Assembly: GCF_001316435.1 (NCBI RefSeq)
Contig: NZ_JXLL01000005.1
Location: 1 to 64,000 of the forward strand
Direction: 5' to 3'
DNA length: 64,000 nucleotides
Source: Caloranaerobacter sp. TR13
GTDB taxonomy: Bacteria > Bacillota > Clostridia > Tissierellales > Thermohalobacteraceae
Part shown: one piece after another, positions 37,623-47,005 of the stretch
How the letters are laid out: every line of letters begins with the position of its first letter
Position numbering within the stretch: position 1 is the stretch's first letter
The notes under the pieces: model-generated
What the model was told of the DNA's origin: nothing
The model's input: the letters and a program-made list of their open reading frames with translations, nothing else
Databases searched by the model: none
Program-made: the position numbers and the translations under genes

Positions 37623-37687
37623 AAATTAGTCTTCATGCCCGAAAGCTAACAAACTAGTTATTAAACTTTCGGGTAGAAGACTAATTT
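37623..37687 (+). other. Long stem-loop after the binding-protein gene
   Basis: Two stacked stems pair 37623-37634 with 37676-37687 (12 bp) and 37638-37645 with 37666-37673 (8 bp), separated by a small internal loop. No T run follows. It could protect the upstream mRNA from 3' decay or weaken read-through into the GH65 gene. Confidence 0.7.
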
Positions 37688-37760
37688 ATTTAATTAAATA
37701 TGAATTTAAGGTAATATTCCTATTTTATATGTAAAAATTTAAGTGAAAGGTGGAATATAT

Positions 37761-40109
37761 TTGACAACAGATAAATTATATAAACAAAGACTATATCCTT
37801 TAGACGAATGGCGTATCATCGAAGAAAAATTTGATGTTGAAAGTAATTATTTGGATGAAACCATATTTTCTTTAGGAAATGGATACATAGGAATGAGAGG
37901 TAATTTTGAAGAAGGTTATTATGGTCCAGAGGGGACTTCTTTGGAAGGTACATATCTTAATGGATTTTATGAATCTCATCCTATTAAATATGGTGAAGAG
38001 GCATATGGTTATGCTAAAAAAAGTCAAACTATGTTAAATGTGACAAATAGCAAGATAATTAAGCTATATATAGATGGCGAAGAGTTTAATATGTTTACTG
38101 GTAATATTCTTTCTTACAACAGGACTTTAGATATGAAAGAAGGAGTGTTAACCAGGAAAATAGTTTGGGAAACATCTGCTCGTAAAAGAGTTCAAATAGT
38201 TATTAAAAGAGTTGTATCTTTAGAAAATAAGCATTTAGCTGCAATTAACTATGAAGTAACCCCTCTTAATTTTAATGGAGAAATAACAATTATATCTGCT
38301 TTAGATGGCGAAGTTAAGAATCAAGTAAGCAATGGTGATCCTAGAGTAGGTTCAGCTTTAAATGAACAAGTACTAAAAATATTAAGTAAACATCAAGAAA
38401 AGAGTTTTGGAGCAATTACACAGAAAACTACTAACACTGAATTTGTATTAGTTTGTGCAATGGAGAATGATTTACAAACAGAAAGTAATTATAGATTAGA
38501 AGATAGTCCATCTCAAATGGTTAGAGCAAAATATATAATTGATGCTAAAGAGGGAGAAAGGATAGTGTTAAAAAAATATATTACTTATTATACTTCTAAG
38601 GACTATCCAACATATGAATTACTTTCTAGAGCAAAAGAAACGTTGCTTCAAGCAAAGAAAAATGGTTTTGAAAAAATATTAATTTCACAAAGAGAGTTTC
38701 TAGAAGATTTTTGGAAACAAGCATGTATTGAAATAAAAGGAGATAAAGCGTTACAGCAGGGAATTAGATACAATCAATATCAATTACTTCAGTCTGTTGG
38801 AAGAGATGGTAAAACTAATATAGCTGCTAAAGGACTTACTGGAGAAGGATATGAAGGACATTATTTTTGGGATACTGAAATATATATACTTCCATTTTTC
38901 TTGTACACATATCCTGAAATAAGTAGAAAATTATTAGAATATAGATACAGAATTTTAGATAAGGCAAGGCAGAGAGCAAGAGAAATGGCACATGAAAAGG
39001 GAGCTCTTTATCCTTGGAGAACTATAGATGGAGAGGAATGTTCAGCTTATTATCCAGCTGGTACTGCTCAGTATCATATTAATGCTGATATTATTTATGC
39101 ATTAAAAAAGTATGTGGAAGTTACAGGAGATGTAGAATTTTTATTAGATTTTGGGGCAGAAATTTTGTTTGAGACAGCTAGGTTATGGGCTGATTTAGGA
39201 AGTTATATTCCTAAGAAAAATAATAAATTCTGTATAGATTGTGTAACAGGGCCAGATGAATATACTGCTATAGTTAATAATAACTGTTATACGAATTATA
39301 TGGCTAAAATGCACTTAGAGTATGCTTATGATATAGCAAAACTTTTAAAAGAGAAATATAAAGAAAAGTATATAGAATTAGCTAAAAAAATATGTTTACA
39401 GGAAGAAGAAGTAAATGAATGGAAAAGAGCAGCAAATAACATGTATTTACCTTATGATGAGGAGTTGAAAATCCATCCTCAAGACGATAGCTTTTTAGAA
39501 AAGCCAATTTGGGATTTTGAAAATACACCGTCTGAAAAATATCCATTATTATTACATTATCATCCTTTAGTAATTTATAGACATCAAGTTTGTAAGCAGG
39601 CTGATGTTCTAATGGCATTATTTTTATTAGGAGATAAGTTTACTTTAGAAGAAAAGAAAAGAGATTTTGACTACTATGAACCTATTACAACTCACGATTC
39701 ATCTTTATCGTCATGTATTTTTAGCATTATAGCATCTGAAATAGGTTACTACGAAAAAGCATATAACTATTTCATGCAAACAGCTCGAATTGATTTAGAT
39801 AATTATCATAATAATTCTCAACATGGTATTCATACTGCATGTATGGCAGGAACTTGGATGTGTGTGGTAAATGGATTTGCTGGTATGAGAGTTTATGATG
39901 GAAATTTAAGATTTAATCCATATTTACCTGAAAAATGGGATAGTTATAAATTTAGGATAAGATTTAAGGAATGCCAAATTGAAGTAAAAGTAGATTCAGC
40001 AGGAGTTAACTATAAACTTATAGATGGTAATTCGCTAGAATTTTATCATGGAAATCAAAAGGTGAATTTAAAGAAAGGTCAAGAAATTTGTTTAGATATC
40101 CAAAAATAA
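37761..40109 (+). CDS. Glycoside hydrolase family 65 disaccharide phosphorylase
   Basis: The 782-residue protein has the GH65 layout: an N-terminal beta-sandwich with IFSLGNGYIGMRGNFEEGYYG, then an (alpha/alpha)6 barrel with GYEGHYFWDTEIYILPFF and CVTGPDEYTAIVNNNCYTNY, where the glutamate of PDEYTA is the expected general acid, and a small C-terminal sheet. Family members phosphorolyse trehalose, kojibiose, maltose or nigerose, yielding beta-glucose 1-phosphate; the specific sugar cannot be read off. The usual partner, beta-phosphoglucomutase, is not adjacent. A TTG at 37761 follows AAAGGTGG by 7 bases; the upstream GTG 37743 lacks an SD. Confidence 0.92.
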   Translation: MTTDKLYKQRLYPLDEWRIIEEKFDVESNYLDETIFSLGNGYIGMRGNFEEGYYGPEGTSLEGTYLNGFYESHPIKYGEEAYGYAKKSQTMLNVTNSKIIKLYIDGEEFNMFTGNILSYNRTLDMKEGVLTRKIVWETSARKRVQIVIKRVVSLENKHLAAINYEVTPLNFNGEITIISALDGEVKNQVSNGDPRVGSALNEQVLKILSKHQEKSFGAITQKTTNTEFVLVCAMENDLQTESNYRLEDSPSQMVRAKYIIDAKEGERIVLKKYITYYTSKDYPTYELLSRAKETLLQAKKNGFEKILISQREFLEDFWKQACIEIKGDKALQQGIRYNQYQLLQSVGRDGKTNIAAKGLTGEGYEGHYFWDTEIYILPFFLYTYPEISRKLLEYRYRILDKARQRAREMAHEKGALYPWRTIDGEECSAYYPAGTAQYHINADIIYALKKYVEVTGDVEFLLDFGAEILFETARLWADLGSYIPKKNNKFCIDCVTGPDEYTAIVNNNCYTNYMAKMHLEYAYDIAKLLKEKYKEKYIELAKKICLQEEEVNEWKRAANNMYLPYDEELKIHPQDDSFLEKPIWDFENTPSEKYPLLLHYHPLVIYRHQVCKQADVLMALFLLGDKFTLEEKKRDFDYYEPITTHDSSLSSCIFSIIASEIGYYEKAYNYFMQTARIDLDNYHNNSQHGIHTACMAGTWMCVVNGFAGMRVYDGNLRFNPYLPEKWDSYKFRIRFKECQIEVKVDSAGVNYKLIDGNSLEFYHGNQKVNLKKGQEICLDIQK

Positions 40110-40162
40110 AGTCGATGTTTTTCAATATTTTACAAATTAAAAATATTGATATATTTAACAAT

Positions 40163-40171
40163 TGGTATAAT
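40163..40171 (+). promoter_or_regulatory. Extended -10 promoter before glmM
   Basis: TGGTATAAT is a perfect extended -10 element about 100 bases before glmM. No good -35 box is at the right distance. Just upstream, 40123-40148, a short AT-rich inverted repeat may end the GH65 transcript. Confidence 0.45.
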
Positions 40172-40268
40172 TTACAAAATAACACATGATAATTCAGCAA
40201 AGTAATCTTGTGGGTATGCACTAGTTATGCTATTATTAAATAGTATAGTTATATAAGGAGGGTCGCTG

Positions 40269-41615
40269 ATGGGGAGATTATTTGGCACAGATGGAGTTAG
40301 GGGGATAGCCAATAAAGAATTAACTCCAGAATTAGCATTTAAATTAGGAAGAGCTGGAGCATATATACTGACTAGAGGAAAAAAAGATGCAAAGATTGTT
40401 GTAGGAATGGACACAAGAATATCTGGTGATATGTTAGAAGCGGCATTAATATCAGGTATTTGTTCTGTGGGTGTAGATGTCTTATCTGTAGGCATTATAC
40501 CAACACCAGGAGTTGCATACCTAACAAGAGCATATAATGCTGATGCAGGAGTAGTAATTTCAGCTTCACATAATCCAGTAGAATACAATGGTATTAAGTT
40601 TTTCAATTCAAAAGGATATAAACTAAATGATGAGATAGAAAGAAACATAGAAGAAATAATTTTAGATAACATTGAAATACCTTTAAGTCCTATAGGAGAG
40701 AATGTTGGAAGAGTTAAAAGGGTTGAAGATGGCCAAAGAAAATATATTGACTTTTTAAAAAGCACTATTGATACTAATTTAGATGGACTAAAAGTAGCAA
40801 TGGATTGTGGTAATGGTGCAGCGTACAGAATAGCTCCTACTATATTTGAAGAGCTAGGTGCAGAAGTTGTAGTAATACATAATGCACCAAATGGTATCAA
40901 TATAAATGTAAATTGTGGTTCTACTAATCCAGAGCAGGTACAAAAGTTAGTTTTAGAAACAGATGCAGATATAGGGCTTTCATTTGATGGAGATGCTGAT
41001 AGATTAATAGCAGTTGATGAAGAAGGTAAGATAGTAGATGGCGATCATATAATGGCTATATGTGGAATATCATTAAAAGAAAAAGGAAAGCTTAAGGGTA
41101 ATACAGTTGTAGCGACTGTTATGAGTAATATGGGACTTGATATTTGTCTAAAGGAAAAAGAAATAGAAATTATTAAAACTAAAGTAGGAGATAGATACGT
41201 CCTTGAAGAAATGTTAAATAAAGATTATTCTTTAGGTGGAGAGCAGTCAGGACATATTATATTTTTAGATTATAATACAACAGGAGACGGAGTATTAACT
41301 GCCTTACAATTAACTAGCGTTGTAAAAAATAAAGGTAAAAAACTTTCTAAGCTTGCTAAAATAATGTCGACATTACCTCAAGTACTAGTAAATGCTAAAG
41401 TACCTAATGATAAAAAGCAAAAATATCTTGAAGATGAAATAATTAGAAATGAAATTGAGAAGATAGAAAAAAGTTTAGAAGACACAGGAAGAGTTTTAAT
41501 AAGACCATCTGGTACAGAGCCATTAGTTCGTGTTATGATTGAAGGAAAAAATGAAGAAGAAATTAAAAAAATGGCCCAAAGATTAGCAAAACTTATAGAA
41601 GAAAGACTTTCATAG
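40269..41615 (+). CDS. glmM: Phosphoglucosamine mutase GlmM
   Basis: This 448-residue mutase has the [13 protein letters not shown] start, the phosphoserine loop [16 protein letters not shown], the metal loop [13 protein letters not shown], the sugar loop [10 protein letters not shown] and the C-terminal phosphate site [11 protein letters not shown]. It interconverts glucosamine 6- and 1-phosphate for peptidoglycan synthesis. SD AAGGAGG. It is followed by glmS under its own ribozyme, so the two steps of the pathway sit together, while cdaA and cdaR, its usual neighbours, are separated by the 19.6-40.1 kb metabolic block. Confidence 0.97.
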   Translation: MGRLFGTDGVRGIANKELTPELAFKLGRAGAYILTRGKKDAKIVVGMDTRISGDMLEAALISGICSVGVDVLSVGIIPTPGVAYLTRAYNADAGVVISASHNPVEYNGIKFFNSKGYKLNDEIERNIEEIILDNIEIPLSPIGENVGRVKRVEDGQRKYIDFLKSTIDTNLDGLKVAMDCGNGAAYRIAPTIFEELGAEVVVIHNAPNGININVNCGSTNPEQVQKLVLETDADIGLSFDGDADRLIAVDEEGKIVDGDHIMAICGISLKEKGKLKGNTVVATVMSNMGLDICLKEKEIEIIKTKVGDRYVLEEMLNKDYSLGGEQSGHIIFLDYNTTGDGVLTALQLTSVVKNKGKKLSKLAKIMSTLPQVLVNAKVPNDKKQKYLEDEIIRNEIEKIEKSLEDTGRVLIRPSGTEPLVRVMIEGKNEEEIKKMAQRLAKLIEERLS

Positions 41616-41624
41616 AGAACAGAT

Positions 41625-41680
41625 AACAGTTGACAGGGGACAGTTGACGTTCTCTGTACCCTGTATGCTGTACCCTAATT
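41625..41680 (+). repeat. GGGGACAGTTGAC / GTACCCTGTA low-complexity tract
   Basis: Short repeated words between glmM and the glmS leader, similar to the tract at 15388-15440. No coding potential. Confidence 0.45.
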
Positions 41681-41709
41681 TGAAAGGGGTGATGCTTATA
41701 AGATAAAGA

Positions 41710-41915
41710 TAGACAATTGAATAAAAAGCGCCAGGACTTAAAAGTATTACTTTTAAGTTGACGAGGACAGGGTTTATCGAATTTTCGGCGGATGCCCTGC
41801 GGTGTAACCACCACCGTTAAAGATTCTACAAAACCCATAAGCGATTATGGGGACAAAAGGAATCGGGTGGATTAATAAACCCATTTCCAATGGGTTAGTT
41901 TGTCGTGCCTCTAAA
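41710..41915 (+). ncRNA. glmS ribozyme-riboswitch
   Basis: The cleavage context AAAAAGCGCCAGGACTT puts the scissile bond between A41727 and G41728. Downstream, GACGAGGACAGGGTTTATCG and TTTTCGGCGGATGCCCTG form the conserved pseudoknotted core, and a P4-type hairpin with arms AACCCATT/AATGGGTT lies near 41878-41897. With glucosamine 6-phosphate as cofactor the RNA cuts itself and lowers glmS mRNA, a well-known feedback loop. The gene follows directly. The 3' boundary is approximate. Confidence 0.95.
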
Positions 41916-41979
41916 CATGATAGAGATGGTAGCAAGTATCGTGTATAATTCATGATAAATGACAAAAAGGAGTGTTATT

Positions 41980-43806
41980 ATGTGTGGAATTGTTGGATAT
42001 ATAGGTAGTAAAAAAGCCCATGAAATATTAGTTGAAGGGCTTGAAAAGCTTGAGTATAGAGGATATGATTCTGCTGGTATAGCAGTATTTGATAAAGGGC
42101 AATTAAAGGTAAGAAAATATAAAGGAAGACTTTCAGTTTTAAGAGAAAGGTTAAGTGAAGAAGAGTTTAATGCTAATGTTGGTATTGGTCATACAAGATG
42201 GGCTACACATGGTGAACCATCAGATAAGAATGCACATCCTCATACTAATGTAACAGGGGATATAGCTGTAGTTCACAACGGTATAATTGAAAACTTTATG
42301 GAGCTTAAAGAAGAACTACAGGAAAAAGGATATAAATTTGTTTCAGAGACAGATACAGAAGTTATATCTCATTTAATAGATTATTACTTCGATGATGATT
42401 TATTAGAAGCTGTGAAAAAAGCAGTATCAAGACTTGAGGGAGCTTTTGCTTTAGGAGTAATTTGCAGAGATAATCCTGATAAATTAATTGCAGTAAGAAA
42501 AGACAGTCCATTAATAATAGGAATAGGAAAAGGAGAAAACTTTATAGCATCTGATATACCTGCAATATTAAAATACACTAGAGATGTTTATATATTAGAA
42601 GATGGAGAAATGGCAGTTGTAGAAAAAGACAATATCAAAATAATGCAGCTTAATGGAAAACCTGTAGAAAAAGAAGTTTTCACAGTTAACTGGGATGTAG
42701 AAGCAGCAGAAAAAGGTGGATATGACCACTTTATGATAAAAGAAATTTATGAACAGCCTAAAGCAATAAAAGATACTCTTTCACCAAGAATTAATAAAGA
42801 TAATGTAATAAAACTTGATGATATAAACATTACAAAGGAAGAATTAGATAAAATAAATAGAGTTTATATTATAGCTTGCGGTACAGCATATCATGCAGGT
42901 TTGCTTGGTAAAGTTCTAATTGAAAAATATGTAAAGATACCTGTAATTGCAGATGTAGCATCAGAATTTAGATATAGCAATCCATTTATTGATGAAAATG
43001 CTCTAATGATAGTAGTAAGTCAATCTGGAGAAACTGCTGATACATTAGCAGCTTTAAGACTTGCTAAGAAAAATAATGCAAAAGTATATGCTGTAACAAA
43101 TGTAGTAGGAAGTACAATATCAAGAGAAGCTGACGAAGTGTTTTACACTTGGGCTGGTCCAGAAATTGCCGTTGCTTCAACTAAGGCTTATACAACACAA
43201 TTAGTTTCAATGGCTTTAATAGCTCTTGATATGGCAGTTAAGAAGGGAACTATCGACAAAGAAGAATATAACAAAGTATTGAACGAATTAAGAAATCTTT
43301 CAGAAAAAGCTCAAAAAATATTAGATAATACAGAGCTAATCAAAAAAGCAAGTGAAAAAATATATAAAGCACAAAGTGTATTCTTCATAGGTAGAGGTAT
43401 AGATTATGATGTAGCAAGAGAGGGTTCATTAAAACTTAAAGAGATTTCATATATCCATTCAGAAGCAATGGCTGCTGGAGAATTAAAACATGGAACAATC
43501 GCTTTAATAGAAGAAGGAACACCAGTTATAGCTATAGCTACTCAAGAAAGACTATATGATAAGATGTTAAGCAATATAAAGGAAGTAAAAGCTAGAGGTG
43601 CATATGTAATAGCTTTAGCTAAAGAAAGAAATAAAGAAATTGAGAAAACAGCAGATACTGTAATATATATTCCAGATGTTATAGACGAATTAACTTCAGT
43701 TCTAAGCGTTATACCTCTTCAACTACTAGCTTATTATGTAGCAGTAATGAGAGGTTGTGATGTAGACAAACCAAGAAATTTAGCTAAAAGCGTAACAGTT
43801 GAGTAA
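41980..43806 (+). CDS. glmS: Glutamine-fructose-6-phosphate aminotransferase GlmS
   Basis: The enzyme has 608 residues: an N-terminal glutaminase domain starting MCGIVGYIG, whose Cys2 becomes the nucleophile after Met removal, with HTRWATHGEPSDKNAHPH, and two SIS sugar-isomerase domains (VSQSGETADTLAAL; KELKHGTIALIE-type segments). The C-terminus DKPRNLAKSVTVE is canonical. The open frame begins 21 bases earlier, but only the ATG at 41980 gives the required cysteine and has the SD AAAGGAG. It is controlled by the ribozyme upstream. Confidence 0.98.
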   Translation: MCGIVGYIGSKKAHEILVEGLEKLEYRGYDSAGIAVFDKGQLKVRKYKGRLSVLRERLSEEEFNANVGIGHTRWATHGEPSDKNAHPHTNVTGDIAVVHNGIIENFMELKEELQEKGYKFVSETDTEVISHLIDYYFDDDLLEAVKKAVSRLEGAFALGVICRDNPDKLIAVRKDSPLIIGIGKGENFIASDIPAILKYTRDVYILEDGEMAVVEKDNIKIMQLNGKPVEKEVFTVNWDVEAAEKGGYDHFMIKEIYEQPKAIKDTLSPRINKDNVIKLDDINITKEELDKINRVYIIACGTAYHAGLLGKVLIEKYVKIPVIADVASEFRYSNPFIDENALMIVVSQSGETADTLAALRLAKKNNAKVYAVTNVVGSTISREADEVFYTWAGPEIAVASTKAYTTQLVSMALIALDMAVKKGTIDKEEYNKVLNELRNLSEKAQKILDNTELIKKASEKIYKAQSVFFIGRGIDYDVAREGSLKLKEISYIHSEAMAAGELKHGTIALIEEGTPVIAIATQERLYDKMLSNIKEVKARGAYVIALAKERNKEIEKTADTVIYIPDVIDELTSVLSVIPLQLLAYYVAVMRGCDVDKPRNLAKSVTVE

Positions 43807-43873
43807 AAAAACATTATTTCCTGGGGAATAATGTAGGTATATGTAGATTTTAATAAGAAAATTGTTGTATGAG

Positions 43874-43923
43874 AAATCATGAATGTGATGTGGAATTTAA
43901 CTGCATCCGTTCATGATTTTTTT
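43874..43923 (+). terminator. Terminator-like hairpin after glmS
   Basis: AAATCATGAA (43874-43883) pairs with TTCATGATTT (43910-43919), with an inner GATG/CATC helix, then a T run. Two other hairpins of similar design occur near 49319 and 58395. Confidence 0.75.
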
Positions 43924-44035
43924 GTAACTCTAAAGTTATAAGACTTAAGACAATTTCTTAAAAACTATTTTTAGGTAAATATTAGAAGAAATCATAAAAA
44001 AATGAAGGGGACTAGAATACTTTGTTGAATTTATT

Positions 44036-44186
44036 AATATAGCAACACGAAAGATTCGATAAAAGAACTTGTTAGATATGCATATAAAAGAGAAATATCA
44101 GAAATCAATCTTTTAGAACATTCTTGCAGACTAATTTTATTGCTCACAAACCAGAAGATACAAGAAAATATATAAGAGAACTATAA
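44036..44186 (+). pseudogene. Possible decayed gene between glmS and the PPase-like gene
   Basis: One frame reads NTKDSIKELVRYAYKREISE and ends soon in a stop; the next frame continues with FIAHKPEDTRKYIREL before its own stop. Taken together they look like one frame-shifted C-terminal remnant without start codon. I do not recognise the family. Otherwise 43924-44222 has no signal apart from the SD of the next gene. Confidence 0.25.
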
Positions 44187-44222
44187 ACACTATAATTAAA
44201 ATGTGAAAGAAGGAGATAAACA

Positions 44223-45050
44223 GTGAAAAAATATTTAGGGAAAAAAGTTATAGTAGTTGTGGATAGACCATTAGGGTCTAAACATCCAGAACATGAATTT
44301 ATATATCCAATAAACTATGGATATCTTTCTAATACAGTTTCAGGGGATGGAGAAGAAATAGATGCCTATGTTTTAGGTGAATTTAAACCACTAGAATACT
44401 ATGAAGGATATGTTACTGCAATAATACAGAGAAAAAATGATAATGAAGATAAATTGGTGGTTTGTAAAGACTTAAATATGTATAATAAAGACCAGATTAG
44501 AGCATTAGTAGAGTTTCAAGAGAGATTTTTTGAAACAGAAATAATTATGTATGAGAATGAGGTTGAAAAAGATATAGATGGTGAATTAGTAGAATTTGAT
44601 GTTTTAAAAAGAGAATTTATAGACTTAGTTAAGATAAAAAAATTTATGGTACTTGCAACAAGTAAAGATAATAGAGTTACTGCAAGAAGTGTAAGTTGTG
44701 TTGTAATAAATTCAAAAATATATTTTCAAACAGATAGAACTTTCTTAAAGTATGAACAGATAAAAAGTAATCCTAATGTAGCTTTATGTGTTGATAATTT
44801 TCAAATTGAGGGATATGCGAAAATAAAAGGGCATCCATTTGCAGAAGAAAATAGAAATTTTATAGAAGTATTTAAAAAAGTACATAATGGTTCTTTTAAT
44901 GCATATTCTCATATGGAAAATGAAGTAGTTATAGAAATTGAGCCAAAATTTGTTACAGCATGGAAGTATAAAAATGGGAGAGCTTTTAGGGAGTTTTTAG
45001 ATTTTAGAAATGGAAGGGCATATAGAAAGTATTATGATAACAGTAAATAG
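44223..45050 (+). CDS. Inorganic pyrophosphatase-like domain fused to FMN-binding split barrel
   Basis: A 275-residue fusion. Residues 1-125 follow the soluble pyrophosphatase-like pattern VDRPLGSKHPEH, YPINYGYLSNTVSGDGEEID AYVLGE; the catalytic DGDxxD box of the classic enzyme reads DGEEID, so one aspartate is a glutamate. Residues 135-275 are a pyridoxamine-phosphate-oxidase-like barrel: KKFMVLATSKDNRVTARSVS, KIYFQTDRTFLKYEQIKSNP and VALCVDNFQIEGYAKIKGHP. The start is GTG with SD AAGGAG. The two halves are known as separate proteins; I do not know a described role for the fusion. The gene has no operon partner. Confidence 0.85.
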   Translation: MKKYLGKKVIVVVDRPLGSKHPEHEFIYPINYGYLSNTVSGDGEEIDAYVLGEFKPLEYYEGYVTAIIQRKNDNEDKLVVCKDLNMYNKDQIRALVEFQERFFETEIIMYENEVEKDIDGELVEFDVLKREFIDLVKIKKFMVLATSKDNRVTARSVSCVVINSKIYFQTDRTFLKYEQIKSNPNVALCVDNFQIEGYAKIKGHPFAEENRNFIEVFKKVHNGSFNAYSHMENEVVIEIEPKFVTAWKYKNGRAFREFLDFRNGRAYRKYYDNSK

Positions 45051-45072
45051 TGACAGTTGGAAATATGGAGAT

Positions 45073-45085
45073 GGTTCTGTTGTAT
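45073..45085 (+). repeat. GGTTCTGTTGTAT repeat, left of the MFS gene
   Basis: Thirteen bases identical to 46508-46520 and in the same orientation, bracketing the transporter gene. Confidence 0.5.
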
Positions 45086-45211
45086 TCAAAAAATTTAATG
45101 AGATAAATAGAATAATTTTTTCAAGGTGACGAGAATAAAGAAGAAAGGCATCAGGAAACAAGATAACCGTTCTTTTGAGTCTTTTTATAGTGATAGGCGA
45201 AGGAGGAAAAA

Positions 45212-46486
45212 ATGAATAAGAATATCTTTAAAAATAAAAACTATAGTAAGTTATTTTGGGGAAAATTTGTTTCAGATATTGGTAGTCAATTTTATATGTT
45301 TTCTCTTGCATGGTACTTATTATCATTAACAAATTCAGCAGTGATTGTTGGTTATTTTTTATCATTTAGATTGCTACTATATGTTACTTCTGCAGCAGTT
45401 GGTGGCGCAATTAGTGATAGATTAGACAGAATTAAAGTATTAATTTATTGTGATTTTATCCGAGGAGTATCAATATTCATTAATTTATTAGTTATTATGA
45501 AAACTAGCGATATAAATTTAATCTTAATTTCACTATATATCAGTACTGCTATTCACGTATTATGTGATGCTTTGTTTATACCTTCATCTACTGCTGCTAT
45601 TAGGTTTGTTATAAGTAAAAAAGAACTTACAGATGGTTATTCGTTTATATATTTGATTAATAATGTTAAAAGGATTCTAGGTATTTTTTTTGCTGGAGCT
45701 TTGTATAAGCTAATCGGAATTGAAGGTATTATGCTATTTAACGGACTAAGTTTTATTATTTCAGGTATATTTGAGATGTTCATTAATGTAAATACTAAGG
45801 AAGAGAATTATAATAAAATTGAATTAAAACTAATTCTAACTGACCTGAAAGAAGGTATGAAATTTCTTTTTAAACTAAAGTCATTATTCTTTATTACAAT
45901 GATTTCTATTTTTTCTAACTTTATATACGAACCATTAGCAAGAAATGGATTCACTTACCTTTTTAATCAATTGATTAAAGTTGATCCAATTTACTTATCA
46001 ACAGCAGCATCTCTTACAGCAATTGGTTCAATAATAATGACAAAATTTATTGGCAAGTATGATTTTGTTAATATTATCAATCATTATTACAGAGGGATTA
46101 CATTTAAAACTATTTATGTAGTTTTATTAGTAATAAATATGGTACTTTTTTTAGAAGGAATAACTTATTTTGAATTATTTTTCATAATACATTTGATATT
46201 ACAAGCCTGTTATGGAGCTATAATTGTATATATAAATGTACCAACATTAGTTTATATGCAAAGAGAAGTTCCTTCACACATGATTGGTAAAGTCGACTCA
46301 TTTATTACAACATTTTCTATGGCTATTATGCCAATCTCTACGATTGTTGGTAGTTATATAATTGATAAAATTAATTTTCTTACATTAGCTATAATTACAT
46401 TTTTAGCAATGAGTGTTGTTTGGATTGTTTATACGATTTTTAGAGTAAATATTTTAAGAGCGTGTGAAACTGCTAGTTCAGGCTGA
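45212..46486 (+). CDS. Major facilitator superfamily transporter
   Basis: The protein (424 residues) has about 12 membrane segments, an N-terminal KLFWGKFVSDIGSQFYMFSL stretch and the loop motif GGAISDRLDRIKVL between helices 2 and 3, characteristic of MFS exporters of the enterobactin/macrolide-efflux type (MFS_3). The substrate is unknown. SD AAGGAGG. The gene is flanked by two copies of GGTTCTGTTGTAT (45073-45085 and 46508-46520), which suggests it was inserted or moved as a unit. Confidence 0.88.
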   Translation: MNKNIFKNKNYSKLFWGKFVSDIGSQFYMFSLAWYLLSLTNSAVIVGYFLSFRLLLYVTSAAVGGAISDRLDRIKVLIYCDFIRGVSIFINLLVIMKTSDINLILISLYISTAIHVLCDALFIPSSTAAIRFVISKKELTDGYSFIYLINNVKRILGIFFAGALYKLIGIEGIMLFNGLSFIISGIFEMFINVNTKEENYNKIELKLILTDLKEGMKFLFKLKSLFFITMISIFSNFIYEPLARNGFTYLFNQLIKVDPIYLSTAASLTAIGSIIMTKFIGKYDFVNIINHYYRGITFKTIYVVLLVINMVLFLEGITYFELFFIIHLILQACYGAIIVYINVPTLVYMQREVPSHMIGKVDSFITTFSMAIMPISTIVGSYIIDKINFLTLAIITFLAMSVVWIVYTIFRVNILRACETASSG

Positions 46487-46507
46487 TATCTGGGGTACAA
46501 AGGGACG

Positions 46508-46520
46508 GTTCTGTTGTATC
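46508..46520 (+). repeat. GGTTCTGTTGTAT repeat, right of the MFS gene
   Basis: Second copy of the 13-base repeat, within a GGTACAAAGGGACGGTTCTG context typical of dispersed clostridial intergenic repeats. The four-gene XRE-PIN module starts 145 bases further on. Confidence 0.5.
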
Positions 46521-46664
46521 CAACCATCTCTTTGTATATATTACTCTTTATTATGTAAGAGGATTTGAAAATAAATTACAAAATAGAAATTTATAATAAG
46601 TATTTCATAATAATTATTGCTAAAATAGAAATAATAACATATACTAGTGTTAGGAGGGATTATT

Positions 46665-46997
46665 ATGAAAACAATTGGAGAAAGGATTAGAAAATTAAGA
46701 GAATCTAAAGGGTTAAATGCAAAAGAACTTTGTTCTTTACTTGATATTAATCCTTCAACTTATAGCAAACTAGAAAATGACAAAAAATCAATTGATGTTG
46801 AGGAGCTTCGAAAAATAACAAGTTTTTATAATGTGTCTGCAGACTATATTCTAGGTATTAATAAAGTTCAAGAGGATATTGTTATGTATATGAAAAGAGA
46901 TAAGAACTTAGATAATAGTGATATTGAAGAAATCCAAATGATATTATCAATGATGGATGAAGCAATAACACTAAAAAACATGAGAGAACGAATTTAG
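46665..46997 (+). CDS. XRE-family transcriptional regulator of the PIN module
   Basis: A 110-residue repressor-like protein: the helix-turn-helix IGERIRKLRESKGLNAKELC and SLLDINPSTYSKLENDKKSI followed by VEELRKITSFYNVSADYILGI, the standard Xre layout, with a C-terminal helix. The ATG at 46665 follows AGGAGGG. It is the first gene of a compact operon; an ImmA/IrrE-type protease gene starts 8 bases after its stop. In known pairs the protease cuts the XRE repressor and frees the operon. Confidence 0.93.
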   Translation: MKTIGERIRKLRESKGLNAKELCSLLDINPSTYSKLENDKKSIDVEELRKITSFYNVSADYILGINKVQEDIVMYMKRDKNLDNSDIEEIQMILSMMDEAITLKNMRERI

Positions 46998-47005
46998 GAG
47001 GTTTT

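Noticed and set aside
40172-40900. A 242-codon minus-strand frame over the glmM start
   Set aside because: It is the antisense of glmM, is rich in Ser/Pro/Thr as shadow frames are, and has no SD or homology pattern.
41593-41965. Minus-strand frames over the glmS leader
   Set aside because: They lie on the ribozyme's complementary strand; the structured RNA accounts for the sequence.
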